Shown: positions 33,951 to 47,160 of the stretch, piece after piece
Layout of the letters: every line of letters starts with the position of its first letter
Numbering within the stretch: the stretch's first letter is position 1
Source of the DNA: Megascapheus bottae
Taxonomy: Eukaryota; Chordata; Mammalia; Rodentia; Geomyidae
Assembly: GCA_024803745.1 (NCBI GenBank)
Contig: JANJXV010000043.1
Location: 1,323,501 to 1,387,500 of the forward strand
Direction of reading: 5' to 3'
Length of the DNA stretch: 64,000 nt
The notes under the pieces: generated by a model
Database searches by the model: none
The model's input: only the letters and a program-made list of their open reading frames with translations
What the model was told of the DNA's origin: nothing
Position numbers and translations under genes: made by a program

Positions 33951-36544
33951 TTTGGGTTAGGGTTAGGGTTAGGGTCAGGGTTAGGGTTAGTGTTTGTTTT
34001 AGGGTTAGGGTGAGGGTCAGGGTGAGAGTTAGTGTTTGGGTTAGGGTGAAGGTGAGGGTGAGTGTTAGGGTTAGGGTTAGGGTTAGAGTGAGGGTTAGGT
34101 TGCGTGTGAGTGTTAGGGTTAAGGTGAGGGTTAGGGTTCAGTTTAGGATTAGGGTGAAGGTTAGGGTTAGGATTAAGGTGAGGATTAGGGTTCGGTTAGG
34201 ATTAGGTTGAAGGTTAGGGTTAGGGTGAGGTTTGGGGTGAGGGTTAGGGTTCGGGTTAGGGTTAGGGTTTGGGTTCGGGTTAGGGTTAGGATTAGGGTGA
34301 GAGTGTGTGGAAGGGTGACAGTTAGTGTTAGCGTGAGTTTGAGGGTGAGGGTTAGGGATAGGGTTAGGGTTAGGTTTGGGGTGAGACTTAGGGTGAGAGT
34401 TAGTATTAGGGTAGGGTTAGGGTAAGGGTTAGGGTTAGGGTTTGGGTGAGGGTTAGGGTTAGGGTTAGGGTCAGGGTGAGGGTTAGGGTGAAGGTTAGGG
34501 TTAGGTTTAGGTTTAGGGTGAGGGTGAGGCTGAGGGTTAGGGTGAAGGTGAGGGTTAGGGTTATAGTTACAGATAGAGTGAGGGTAAGAGTGAGGGTTAG
34601 TGAGGGTGAGTGTGAGGATTAGGGTGAGGTGAGGTTTAGAGTGAGGTTTAGGGTTAGGTTTAGGTTTTGGTTGAGGTTGAGGTTGAGGTTTATGATGAGG
34701 ACTAGGGTTCATGTTAGGGATAGGGTTAGGGTGATGGTTAGGTGTTTGGGTTAGGTTTAGGGTTAAGCTTAGCTTGAGGGTGAGGGTGACGTTAGGGTGA
34801 GGGTAAGGGTTAGGGTTAGGGTTAGGGTTAGGTTGAGTGTTAGGTTTAGGGTTACGTTTAGGTTTAGGGTTAGGGTTAGGTTGAGGGTTAGAGTGAGGGT
34901 TAGGGTGAAAGTTAGGGTTAGGGCTAGCGTTAGGGTTAGGATTATGGTTAGGGTGAGGGTGAGGTTGAGCGTGAGGGTGAGGGTTATGGTTAAGGTTAGG
35001 GTTTAGGTTAGGGTGAGGGTGAGGGTGATGTTTAGGATTGGGGTGAGGGTTAGGGTTAGGGTTAGGGTTAATGTTATGGTTTGGGTTAAGGGTTAGTGTT
35101 AGGTTTAGACATAGATTTAGGTTTTGGGTTAGGGTTAGGTTGAGGGTTAATGTGAGGGTAAGGGTTAGGGTAAGGGTGAGGGTTAAGGTGAGGGAGACAT
35201 GGAGAGTGAGGGTTAGGGTTAGGGTTAGAGTGAGGGTTAGAGTGAACGTGAGGGGTAGGGCTGGGGTAAGTTTTAGGGTTAGGGTTAAGGTGAGGGTTAG
35301 TGTTAGGGTTATGGTTAGGGCTGGTTGAGGTTTAGGGTTAAAGTGAGGGTTAGGGTTAGGATTGGGTTTAGGCTGAGGGTGAATTTTAGGGTTAGCTTCA
35401 GAGTGAGGGTTAGGATTAGGGTGAGGTTTAAGGTTAGGTTAAGATGCGGGTGTGAGTGATGGTTAGGGTGAGGGAGAGGGTGTGTGTTAGGGTGAGAGTG
35501 AGGGATAGGATGAGGTTTAGGGTTAGGATTAGGGTTAGGGTGAGGTTGAGGGTGAGGGATAGGGTCAGGGTTAGGGTTATGGTTAGGGTTAGTGTGAGGG
35601 TTATGGTTAGGGTTACGTTTAGGTTTAGGGTGAGGTTGAGAATCATGGTTAGGTTTAGGGATAGTGTTAAGGTTAGGGTGCGGGTTATGGTTAGGGATAG
35701 GGTTAGGGTGACGTTTAGGGTTATGGTTAGGGTGACTGTGAGAGTGAGGGTTAGGGTCAAGGTGAAGGTGAGTGTTAGGGTGAGGGTGAATGTTAGGATG
35801 AGGTTAGGGTTAGGATTAGGTTTAGGATTAGGTTTAGGGTGAGTGTGAGGGTGATGGTTAGGGTCAGGCTTAGGGTTAGAGTTAGGGTTAGGGTTAATGT
35901 GAGGATTAGGGTTAGGTTTAGTGTTAGGGTGAGGTTGAGGTTTAGGGTTAGGGTTAGGTATAGGGTTAGGATTTGGTTGAGGGTTATGGTTAGGTTTAGG
36001 GTTAGGGTGAGGTTTTGGCTGAGGGTTAGGTTTAGGTTTGGGGTTAGGGATTAGGTGAGGGTTCAGGTTCTGGTGAGGGTTAGGTTTAGGGTTAGTTTTA
36101 GGGTTAGGTTGAGGAAAGGGTTAGTGTTAGGGTTAGGATGGGGGTTAGTGTGAGGTTGAAGGTTACGGTTAGCGTTAGGGTTAGGGTTTGGGTTAGGGTT
36201 AGTGTGAGGGTGAAGGCTAGGATTAGGTTTAGGGTGTGGGTTAAGGCAAGGGGTAGGGTTAGGGTGAGGGTTAGGTTTAGGGTTAGGGTGAGGGTGAGGG
36301 GAAGAGTGACGGTTAGGGTTAGGGTGAGGGTAAGTGTTAGGGTTAGGGTTAGGGTTAGGTTTAGGGTTTAGGGTGTGGGTTAGGGTTAGGGTTAAGGTGA
36401 TGGTGAGGGTTTGGGGGAGGCTGAGGTTTAGGGTGAGGGTGAGGGTTAAGATTACTTTGAGTGTGAGGGTTAGGGTTAGCATGAGGGTGAGAGTGATGGT
36501 TAGGGTGAGTGTGAGGATGTGGATGATGTTTAGGTGAGGGTGAG

Positions 36545-36796
36545 GGTTAGGGTTAGGGTTAGGATTAATGTGGAGGTGAAGGTGAGGGTTAGAGTGAAGA
36601 TTAGGGTTAGGGTTTGGGTTAGGGTTAGGGTGAGGGTGAGGATTAAGATGAGGGTTACGGTTTGGGTTAAGGTTAGGGTTAGGATTAGGATTAATGTGAA
36701 GGTGAAGGTGAGGGTTAGAGTGAAGATTAGGGTTAGGGTGATGGCTAGGGTTAGTGTGAGGGTGAGGATTAGGATGAGGGTTACGATTTGGTTTAG
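36545..36796 (+). repeat. 126-bp tandem duplication
   Basis: 36,545-36,670 and 36,671-36,796 share the ordered variants GGATTAATGTG, GGTGAAGGTGAGGGTTAGAG, GTGAAGATTAGGG and GATGAGGGTTACG at an exact offset of 126 (21 hexamers). Scattered substitutions show it is older than the 90-bp duplication. Confidence 0.8.
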
Positions 36797-39418
36797 AGTT
36801 AGGTTTAGGGTTAGGGTTAGGGTTATGTATAGGGTTAGGGCAATTGCTAGGTTTAAGTTTTGAATCAGGCATAGGGTTAGGGTTAGGGTTAGGGTGAGGT
36901 GAGGGTTAAGTTTAGGCTTAGGGTACGGGTTAGGTTTAGGGAGAGGGTGAGGGTAAGGGTGAGGTTTAGGGTTAGGGTTAGAGTTAGGGTGAGTGTTAGG
37001 GTTAGGAGTTCTGGGTTATGTTTATGGTTATGGTTACGGTTAGGGTGAGGTTTAGGGTTAGGGTGAGGGTGAGGGTTAGGTGAGGGTTAAGTTGAGCGTG
37101 AGGGTGAGACTTAGGGTTAGGGTTATGGTTAGGGTTAGGATTAGGTTTTGGGTTAGTGTTCGGTTTAGGGTTAGGGCTAGTGTTAGTGTGAAGCTGAGGG
37201 TTAGGGTTAGGGAGCGGGTGAGCTTAGAGTTAGGGTTAGCGTTCGAAATCAGCTTAAGGTTAAGGTTAGGTTTAGGGTTAGGTTTAGGGTTTGGGTTAGG
37301 GTTATAGTTAGGGTTAGAGTGAGAGTGAGGATGAGGGTGTCAGTTAGTGTTAGGGTGAGGGTGAGGGTTAGGCTGAGATTTAGGGTGAGGTTTTGGGTGA
37401 TGGTTAGGGTGACAGTTAGGGTTAGGGTTGGTGTTAGGTTTAGGTTGAGGGTGAGGGTTAGTGTGATGGTTAGGGTTAGGGTTAGTGTGAGTGTGATGGA
37501 GAGGGTTAGGTTTAGGGTTAGGGTGAGATTCGGGTGAGGGTAAGGGTTAGGGCGAGCTTTTTGGTTAGGGTTAGGGCTAGGATTAGGGTGAGGGTGAGGT
37601 TAGGTTGAGGGTTAGGCTAAGTGTTAGGGTTATGGTTATGGTTAGTGTGAAGTTTAGCGTTAGGATTTGGGTTAGGTTAGGATTAGGGTTAGAGTTTGGG
37701 TGAGGGTTAGGGTGAGGGTTAGGGTTAGGGTTAGGGTTAAGGTTAGTGTTAGCGATAGGTTTAGGGTTAGGTTTAGGTTTATGGTTAGGGTTCGGGCTAG
37801 GACTATGGTTAGGGTTAGCGTTAGGATTAGGGTTAAGGTCAGGGTTATGTATAGGGTTAGGGCTAGGGCTAGGTTTAGGGTTTCGATTAGGGTTACGGTT
37901 AAGGTTAGGGTTAGGGTGAGAGTTAGATGTGGGGTTATGGTAAGTGTTCAGTTTAGGGTGAGGTTGAGTGTTAGGGTTAGGTTTACGGTTAGGGTGAGGA
38001 TTACGCTGAGGTTTAGGGTTAAGGTTAGTTTTAGGGTTAGGGTTAGGGTTAGGGTGAGGGTTAGGGTGTGGATTAGGATTAGGGTGAGTGTTAGGGTTAG
38101 GATTAGGATTAGGGTTAGGGTTTGGCTTAGGGTTAGGGTTAGGGTTAGGGTTTGGATTAGGTTTATGGTTAGGGTTATGGTTAGGTTTAGGCTTAGGGTG
38201 AGGGTGAGGGTTAAGATTACGGTTAGGGTGAGGTTTAGGGTGAGGGTTAGGGTTATGGTTAGTGTTAGAGTAAGGGTTACAGTGAGAGTAGGGGTAATGT
38301 TTAGGTTTAGGTTGAGTTTAGGGTGAGGGTTAGTGTTAGGGTGAGAGTTAGGGTGAGGGTTAGAGTTAGGGTGAGGGTTAGGGTTAGTGTCAGTGTTAGG
38401 GTTATGGTGAGGATGAGCATTAGGGTGATTGTTAGAGTTAGAGTTATGTTTTGGGTTAGGATGGGGTTTAGGGTTAGGGTTATGTTTAGGGTAAGGGTTA
38501 GAGTTAGGGTGAGGGTGAGGGTGTCGTTTACGGTGAGGGTTAGGTTTAGGGTTAGTGTTAGGGTTAACGTAGGGTAAGGGTGAGTGTTAGGGTGAGGATG
38601 AGGGTTAGTGTGTGGGTGAGTGTTAGGCTGAGGGTTCGGATTAGGGTTAGGGTGAGGTTCATGGTTAGAGTGAGTGTTAGGGTGATGATTTGGATTAGGG
38701 TGAGGGTTAGGGTTAGGGTTAGGTTTAGGGTAAGGGTGAGCATTAGGGTGAGGGTTAGGATTAGGGTTCGGGTTAGGAAGAGGGTTAGGTTTAGGGTTAG
38801 GGTTCGGGTGAGGGTGAGGGTGATAGTGAGGTTAGGTTTGGGGTTAGTGTTAGGGTTAGGGTTAGAGTTAGGGTTAGAGTGAGTGTTAGGGTTAGGGTTA
38901 GTGTTAGGGTGAGGGTTAGGGTTAGGGTTACGGTAAGGTTTAGGGTTGAAGTTAGGATTAGGGTTAGGTTGAGGGTGAGGGTTAGGGTGCGGATTAGTTT
39001 TAGGATTAGGGATAGGGTAGGGTGAGGGTTAGATTTACACTTAGGGTTATGGTTAGAATTAGAGTGAGGGTTAGGATGAGTGTTAGGGTTGGGTTACGGT
39101 GAGTATTAGGGTTAGTATTAGATTTATGGTGATGGTGAGGTTAGGGTTATAGTTAGGTTTAGGTTTAGGGTTTGGGATATGGTTAGGTTTAGGTTTAGGG
39201 TTAAGGTGAGGGTGAGGGTGAGGGTTAGGTTGTGGCTGATGGTGAGGGTTAGGTTTAGTTATGGTTACGGTTAGGGTTAGTGTTAGGATTAGTGTTAGTG
39301 TCAGGGTGAGGGTGAGGGTTAGGGTGAGAATGAGGGTGAGGGTCAGGGTTAGGGTGAGGGTGAAGTTTGGGGTGAGGGTTAAGGTGAAGATTAGGGTTAG
39401 GGTTAGGGTTAGGGTGAT

Positions 39419-41449
39419 GGTTATTGTTTGGGTTAGTGTTAGTGTTAGGTTTAGGGTTAGGGTGAGAGTGAAGGTGAGGGTTAGCGTAGGGTTAGGTTTA
39501 TGTTGAGGCGTAGGGTGAAGGTTAGGGTTAGGGTCATGGTTAGGGTTTGGGACACTTAGGGTTAGTGTTAGTGTTAGGGTTAAAGTTAGTGGTAACGTTA
39601 GGTTTATGGTTAGGTTTAGGATTAGGATTAAGGTTAGGGTTATGTGAAGGGTTAGGGCTAGATCTAGGTTTAGGTTTTGGATTAGGGTTAGTGTTAGGAT
39701 TAGGGTGAGGGTGAGGATTAGGTTTAGGGTAAAGTTAAGTGTTAGGTTTAGGGTGAGGGTTAGGGGTAGGGTTAGGGTTAGGGTGAGGATTAGGGTGAAG
39801 GGTAGTTTTAGGGTTATGGTTAGGGGTAGGGTGAAGTTTAGGGTGAGGGTTAGTTTAGGGTGAGGTTTAGGGTTAGGTGAGGATTAGGGTTAGGGTTAGG
39901 GTTTGGGTTAGGGTTAGGGTTTGGGTTAGGGTTAGGGTTACGCTTAGGGTTTTGGTTAGGGTTAGGGCTAGAGATTGGGTGAGGGTTATGGTTAGGGTTA
40001 GATTTATGGTGATGGTGAGCATTAGGGTGAGGGTTAGGTTTAGTGTTACGTTTAGGGTTAGGGTGAGGGATAGGGTTAGGATTATGGTTAGGGTTAGGGT
40101 TAGGTTGAGGTGAGGGTGAGGGTTAGAGTGAGGTTTAGGTTTAGGATTAATGTTAGGGTTATGGTTTGGTAAGGGTTAGGGTTGGGGTATGGGTTATGGT
40201 TAGGGTGAGGTTGAATGTTCGGGTTAGAGTGAGGTTTAGGGTGAGAGTTTGGGTGAAGGTTAGGGTTAGTGTTAGGGTGAGGGTTAGGGTTAGGGTGAGG
40301 GTTAGGGTAGCGTTAGGTTTAGGTTTAGGGTGAGGGTGAACATTAGGGTCAGGGTTAGGGTTAGGGAAAGTTTTACATTTGGATGAGGGTTATGCTTAGG
40401 GTTAGTGTTACGGTTCGGGTTAGGGTTAGGGTTAGTGTTAGGTTGAGGTAATGGTTAGGGTTTGGGTGAGGGTTGCGTTGAGGGTAAGAGTGCTGGTTAG
40501 GTTTAGGTTGAGGGTTAGGGTGAGGGTTATTGTTAGGGTTAGGGTTAGGGTGAGGGTTAGTGTTAGGGTGAGGTTTAGTGTTAGTTTTAGTGTTAGGGTG
40601 AGGGTTAGGGTTAGGGTTACGGTTACGGTTACCGTGAGGGTGAGCATTAGGGTGAGGGTTAGGTTTAGAGTTATGTTTTGGGTTAGGATGAGGGTTAGGG
40701 TTACGGTTACGGTTAGGGTAAGGGTTAGGGTTAGGGTGAGGGTGAGGGTGAGGGTTAGGGTGAGGGTTATGTTTAGGGTTAGTGTTAGTGTTAGGGTTAG
40801 GGTTTGGGTGAAGGTGAGATGTAGTGGTATGGTAAGGGTTAGTCTTAGGGTGATGTTGAGGGTTAGGGTTAGGGTTAGGTTGAGGGATAGAGTGAGGGTT
40901 TGTGTTAGGGTCATGGTTAGGATTAGGGGTAGGATGAGGGTTAGGGTGAGGGTTAGGATTAGAGTGAGGGTTAGGGTTAGGTTTAGAGTTAGAGTTAGGG
41001 TTTGGTTTAGGGTTAGGGTTAGGGTTTGGGTTAGGGTTAGGGTTAGGGTTTGGGTTAGGTTTAGGTTTAGGGTTAGGGTTAGGGTTAGGGTTAGGGTGAG
41101 GATTTGGGTTAGGGTTAGTGTTACAGTGAGGGTGAGCATTATGGTGAGGGTTAGGGTTAGAGTTACGTTTTGGGTTAGGATGAGGGTTAGGGTTAGGGTT
41201 AGAGTGAGGGTGAGGGTGAGGGTTATGGTGAGAGTTAGGTTTAGGTTTAGTGTTAGGTTTAGGGTTAGGGTTAGGGTTAGGGTGGGGGTGAGGACTAGGG
41301 TGAGGGTGAGGGTTAGGGTTATGGTGTGGGTGAGTGTTAGGATGAGGTTTGGGATGACGGTTAGGATTAGGGTCATAGTGAGGGTTAGGTTTAGGGTGTG
41401 GATTAGGGTGATTGTTAGGGTTAGGGTGAGGGTGAGCTGTAGGGTGCGG
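39419..41449 (+). repeat. 2,031-bp near-identical duplicated segment, copy 1
   Basis: Matches 52,793-54,823 at a constant offset of 13,374 with no insertion or deletion. The only difference I found is T at 39,735 against G at 53,109. Both edges are sharp: 39,418 (T) differs from 52,792 (A), and 41,450 (G) differs from 54,824 (T). Flanking sequences are unrelated beyond the general repeat. Confidence 0.93.
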
Positions 41450-42054
41450 GTTAGGGTTAGGGTTAGGGTTAGGATGTGGGTTAGGGTTAGGGTTAGGGTT
41501 AGGGTGAGGTGATGGTGAGAGTGAGTGTGAGGTTAGGTTTAGGGTTATTGTTAGGATTAGGTTAGGGTTAGGGTGATGGTTAGGGTGAGTGTTAGGGTTA
41601 GAGTTAGTGTTAGCATGAGGGTTAGGGTTAGTGTGAGGGGTAGGGTGATGGTTAGATTCAGGTTTAGGGATAGGATGAGGGTTAAGGTTAGGATTACGGT
41701 TAGGGTTAGGGTTAGGTTAGGGTGAGGGTGATATTAGGTTTAGGGTTATTGTTGGGGTTAGGGTTAGGATTAGGGTTAGGTTGAGGGTGAAGGTTAGGGT
41801 GAGGATTAGTTTTAGGGTTAGGGTTACGGTAGGGTAAATTTTAGATTTAGGGTTAGGGTTAGAGTTAGAGTTAGGTTGAGGGTTAGGATGAGTGTTAGGG
41901 TTAGGTTTAGGGTTAGAGTTATGGTGAGGGTAAGGGTTAAGGTTAGAGTTACGGTGAGAGTGAGGTTAGGGTTACAGTTAGGGTTAGGGTTTGGTTTTGG
42001 GTAGGGTTAGATTTACGTTCAGGGTTAGGGTAAGAGTGAGGTTTCGGGTTAGGT

Positions 42055-42085
<31 letters not shown>

Positions 42086-42950
42086 AAGGCTTAGGGTTAG
42101 GGTTTGGTTTATGGTTATGGTTTCGGTTAGAGTTAGGGTTAGGTTTAGTGTCATGGTTAGGGTGAGGGTTAGGGTGAGAATGAGGGTGAGAGTGAGGGTC
42201 AGGGTTAGGACGAGGGTGAGGTTTAGGTTGAGGGTTAGGGTGAAGATTAGGTTTAAGGTTAGGGTTAGTGTTAGGGTTACGGTTATGGTTTGGGTTCGTG
42301 TTAGGGTTAGGGTTAGGCTTAGGTTTAGGGTGAGGATGAGGGTGAGGGTTAGGGTAGGGTTAGGGTTTGGTTGTGGGGTAGGATGAAGTTTAGGTTTAGG
42401 GTCATCGTTAGGGTAAGGGTTAGGGACTCTCAGGGTTAGTGTTAGGGTTAGGTTTATGGTGAGGTTTAGGTTTATGGTTAGGGTTAGTGTTAGGACTAGG
42501 GTTAGGTTTAGGTTTAGGATTAGGGTTAATGTTAGAGTTATGTGTAGAGTTAGGACTAGGTCTAGATTTAGGGTTTGGAATATGGTTATGGTTAAGGTTA
42601 GGGTGCAGGTGAGGGTTCGGTTTAGGGTTAGGGTAGGAATTAGGTTTAGGGTGAAGGTGCGGGTGAGGGTTAGGGTTAGGGTTAGGGTTAGGGTCAGGGT
42701 CATGGTGAGGGTTAGGGTTAGGGTTAGTTTTAGAGTTAGGGCTAGGGGTAGGGTGAGGGTTGTGGTGAGGGTTAGGTTTAGGGTGACCGTTAGGGTTAGG
42801 GTTAGGTTTAGGTTTAGGGTTAGGGTTTGGGTTAGGGTTAGGGTTAGGCTTAGGGTGAGGGTAAGGGTGAGGGAGAGGGTGAGCATTAGGTTTAGTGTTT
42901 GGGTTAGTTTTAGGGTTAGGGGTAGGGGTAGGGTGAGGTTAGGTGAGGGT

Positions 42951-43070
42951 TAGGTTTAGAGTGACGGTTAGGTTTAGGGTCAGGGTTAGGGTTTGGGTTA
43001 GGGTTAGGGTTAGGTTTAGAGTGACGGTTAGGTTTAGGGTCAGGGTTAGGGTTTGGGTTAGGGTTAGGTT
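42951..43070 (+). repeat. 60-bp tandem duplication
   Basis: 42,951-43,010 and 43,011-43,070 are identical except at the second-last base (42009-type G in the first unit at 43,009, T at 43,069). Each begins TAGGTTTAGAGTGACGG. Sixty is ten hexamers. Confidence 0.85.
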
Positions 43071-43345
43071 TAGGGGTAGGGTTTGGGTTAGGGTTAGAGT
43101 TAGGGTTAGGTTTAGGGTTAGGTGAGGCTGAGGGTTAGGGTTAGGGTTAAGTTTAGAGTGAGGGTTAGGGTGATGCATAGGTTTAGGGTGAGGGTTAGGG
43201 CGAGGGTTAGGGTTAGGTTTGGGTTAGGGTGAGGGTTATTGTTAGGGTGACGGTTAGGGTTAGGGTTTGGTTTATGTTTAGGGTTAGGGTTACAGAGTGG
43301 GTGAGGGTTAGGTTTAAGTTTAGGGTTATGGTGAGGGTGAGCATT

Positions 43346-43597
43346 AGGGTGAGGGTTAGAGTGAGGGTTAGGTTTAGGGTTAATGTTAGGGTTATGTTTG
43401 GGGTTAGGGTTAAGGTTGGGGTAAGGGTGAGGGTTAGGTTGAGTTTGAGGGTTAGGGTTACAGTGAGGGTTAGGGTGAGGGTTAGAGTGAGGGTTAGGTT
43501 TAGGGTTAATGTTAGGGTTACGTTTAGGGTTAGGGTTAAGGTTGGGGTAAGGTTGAGGGTTAGGTTGAGTTTGAGGGTTAGAGTAAGAGTGAGGGTT
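43346..43597 (+). repeat. 126-bp tandem duplication
   Basis: Units at about 43,346-43,471 and 43,472-43,597 share GGTTAATGTTAGGGTTA, GGTTAAGGTTGGGGTAAGG and GAGTTTGAGG at an offset of exactly 126. Several substitutions separate them (for example TTATGTTTGGGG against TTACGTTTAGGG). Confidence 0.8.
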
Positions 43598-46500
43598 AGG
43601 GTGAGGTTTTGGGTGAGGTTTAGGATTAGTGTTAGGGTGATGGTTAGGGTTAGGGTTAGCGTTAGGTTTAGGTTTAGGGTGAAGTTGATCATTAGGGTGA
43701 GGGTTAGGGTTAAGGTAAGGTTTATGGTTAGATGAGGGTTAGGGTTAGGGTTAGGGTTAGTGTTAGGATGAGGGTGAGGGAGAGGGTGAGGGTTAGGATT
43801 AGGGTTAGTGTTAGGGTTAGGGTTAGGGTTAGGATTGGGGTTAGGGTGAATGTGAAGTTTCAGGTGAGGATTAGTTTTAGGGTTAGGGTTAGGGTGGGGG
43901 TTAGGTTTAGGTTCAGGGTTAGGGTTAGGGTTAGGGTGAAGGTTAAGGTTAAGATTATGGTTAGGGTTAGGTTTAGTTTTAGGGTTAGGTTTATGTATAG
44001 GTTTAGGGCTGGGGCTAGGATTCGTGTAAGGGTTGGGGTTAGGGTTAGTGTTAGATTTGGGTAAGGGTTAGTGTTAGGGTTATTGTTAGGGTTAGGGTTT
44101 GGTTTAGGGTTAGGGTTAGGGTTCTGGTTAGGGTTAGGGTGAAGGTGAGGGTAAAGGTTAAAGTTAGGTTTAGGATTAGGGTTAGGTTTAGGTTTAGGGT
44201 TAGGGTTAGGGTTAGGGTAAGATTTAGGGTTAGGATGAGTGTGAGGTTTAGGGTTAGGATTAGGGTTAGGGTTATGAATAGGGTTGGATTGAGGGTTAGG
44301 CTTATGGTTATGGTTAGGGTTAGGGTTAGAATGAGGGTTAGGGTGAGGTTTCTCCATAGGGTTAAGTTTAGGGTATGGTGTAGGTGAGATTTAGGGTGAG
44401 GATTACTTTTAGGGTTAGAGTTATGGTAGTATGAGGGTTAGATTAAAGTTAGGGTTAGGGTTATAGTTAGGGTGAGGGTTAAGAGGAGTGTTAGGGCTAC
44501 GGTTAGTTTTAGGATTACGGTGAGGGTTAGGGTTAGGGTTAGAGATACGGTGAGGGTGAGGTTAGGGTTATAGTTAGGGTTAGGGTTATGGTTTGGGATA
44601 GCTTTAGGTTTAAATTTAGGGTTAGGGTGAGGGTGAGGTTTCAGGTTAGGTTGAGGGTGAGGGTGAGGGTGAGGGTTAAGGTTAGGGTTATGTTTAGATT
44701 TTGGGTTTGTGTTAGGGTAAGGGTTAGTGTTAGGGTGAGGGTGAGGGTTAGGGTGAATATGAGGTGAGGGTGAGGGTCAGGATTAGGGTGAGGGTGAGGT
44801 TTGGGGTGAGGGCTAGCGTGAAGTTCAGGGTTAGTGTTAGGGTAATGGTTTGTGTTAGTGTTAGTGTTACTGTTAGGGTTAGGGTGAGGGTTAGGGTAGG
44901 GTTAGGGTTAGGTTGAGGGATAGGGTGAAGGTTAGGATTAGGGTAATGGTTAGGTTTAGGGTTAGGGTTACAGACGATTAAGGTTAGGGTTATGGTCATG
45001 TGTAGGGTTAGGACTAGGGCTAGGTGTAGGGTTTAGCGTGAGGGTGAGAGTGAGAGTGAGAGTGAGGGTTAGGGTTAGTGTTAGAGTGAGGGTTAGGATG
45101 ATGGTTTGGTTTAGGATGAGGGTTAGGGTGAGGGTTGGCGTTAGGGTTAGGGTTAGGGTGAGGATTAATGTTAGGGTGAGTGTTAGGGTTAGGGTTATGG
45201 TTATCGTTAGGGTTTGGGTTAGAGATTGGGTGACGTTTATGGTTTGGGTTAGGGTTATGGTGAGGGTGATCATTAGCGTGAGGGTTAGGGTTAGGGTTAG
45301 GATTAGGGTTAGGATGAGGGATAGGGTTTGGGATACGGTTTGGGTTAGTGTTAGGTTGAGGTTGAGGGTGAGGATTAGGGTGAGGGTTAGGGTTAGGGTG
45401 AGGTTTAGGGTTAGCTTTAGGTTTAGCTTTAGGGTGAGGGTGAGCATTAGGGTTCAGTTTATGGTTAGGGGAAGGTTTAGGGTTAGGATGACGATTAGGG
45501 TAAGGGTTACGGTTAGGGTTTGGGTTAGTTTTTAGGATAGGGTGAGGGTGAGAGTGAGGGTTATGCTTAGGGTTAGTGTGAGGTTAGGGTTAGGTTCAGG
45601 GTTAGGGTTCGGGTTAGGGTGAAGGTTATGATCAGGGTTAGGGTCAGGGTTAGGTTTAGGTTTAGGGTTAGGATTATGTATAGGTTTAGTACTAGGGCTA
45701 GGGTTAGCGTTAGGGTTAGGGTTAGGTTTAGTGATAGGGTTTGTGTAAGGGTTAGGGTTAGGGTAATTGTTAGGGTTACAGTTTGGTGTAGGGTTAGGGT
45801 TTGGGTTAGGTTTAGGGTGAAGGTGAGTGTAAAGGTTAAAGTTAGGGGTAGGGTTAGATTTTGGTCAGGTTTAGGGTTAGGGTAAGGGTGAGGGTTATTT
45901 ATAGGGTTAGGGATATGGTTTGTGTTAGGGTTAGGGTTTGTTTTACGTTAAGGCTTATGGTTATGGTTAGGGTCAGGGTTAGGGTGAGGGTGAGGGTTAA
46001 GGTTAGGCTAGGGTTAGGGTGAGGGTGAGGGTTAGGTTGAGGGTGAAAGTGAGGGTTACATTTAGGGTTCGGGTTAGGGTAAGAGTTAGGGTGAGGGTTA
46101 GGGTTAGGATTAGGTTTATGTTTAGGGTTTGGTTTAGAGTTAGGGTTAGGATTAGGGTTAGGGAGAGGGTCAGAGTGAGGGTTAGGGTTAGGGTCAAGTT
46201 TACTGTTTGTTTTAGGGTTAGCGTTAGTGTTAGGGTTAGGTTGAGGGTGAGGATGAGAGTTAGGGTGAGGGTTAGGGTGAGGGTGAGGTTTAGGGTTAGG
46301 GTTACGGTTAGAGTTATTGTTAGATTTAGGGTTAGAGTGAGGGTTACGGTGAGGGTTACCTGAGAGTTAGGGTTTTGGTTAGGGTTAGGGTGAGGGTTAG
46401 TTGTAGGCTAAGGGTGAGGTTTAGGCTTAGGGTTAGGGTTAGCGTTATTACTAGGGTTGGGTTGAGGGTTAGGTTTCGGGTTAGGGTTAGAATTAGGGTT

Positions 46501-47160
46501 ATGATTAGGGTTAGGGTGATTGTTAGAGTTAGGGTTAGGTTTAGGTTGAGGGTGAGGGTTAGGGTTAGGTTTAGAGTTAGGTTTAGGGTGAGGGTGAGGT
46601 TGAGGGTTAGGTTGACGGTTAGGGATAGGGTTTGAGTTAGGGTTAGGTTGAGGCTGAGTGAGGTTAGGGTAAGGGTTAGGGTTAGGGATAGGATTAGGGT
46701 TATGGTGAGGCTTAGAGTGAGGGTTAGGTTTAGGGTTAGGGTTAGGGTTAGTGTTAGGTTTAGGGTGAGTGTTAGGTTGAGGGTTATGGTTAGAGATAGG
46801 GTGAGGGTTAGGATGAGGTTTAGTGAGAGGTTGAGGGTTATGGTTAGGGTTAGTGTTAGGGACAATTAAGGTTAGGGTTAGGGTTATGGTTAAGGTTAGG
46901 GTTAGCGTTAGAGTTGGGGTTAGGATTAGGTTTACGGTTAGGGTTAGGGCTAGGAGTAGAGCTAGTGTTAGGATTGCGGTAAGGTTTAGGGACCCTAAGG
47001 GTAAGGGTTAGGTTTAATTTTAGGAGTTAGGGGTTTTTTATGGTTAGGTTTGGGTTAGAGTTCAGTTAGGGTGAGGATTAGGGTTAGGGTCAGGGTTAGT
47101 GTTAAGATTGGGGTTAGGTTTAGGGTTTAGTTTAAGGTTAGAGTTAGGGTTAGAGATAGC

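Larger units (their letters stand above)
33951..46857 (+). repeat. Degenerate TTAGGG array, cassette-poor domain
   Basis: G-rich array in the same orientation, TGAGGG-rich, with only a few cassette-like sites (GGGACACTTAGGG about 39,550, GGGACTCTCAGGG about 42,424, CAGACGATTAAGG about 44,971). It holds the first copy of a 2.0-kb duplicated segment and several small tandem duplications. No gene, RNA or mobile element is visible. Confidence 0.9.
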
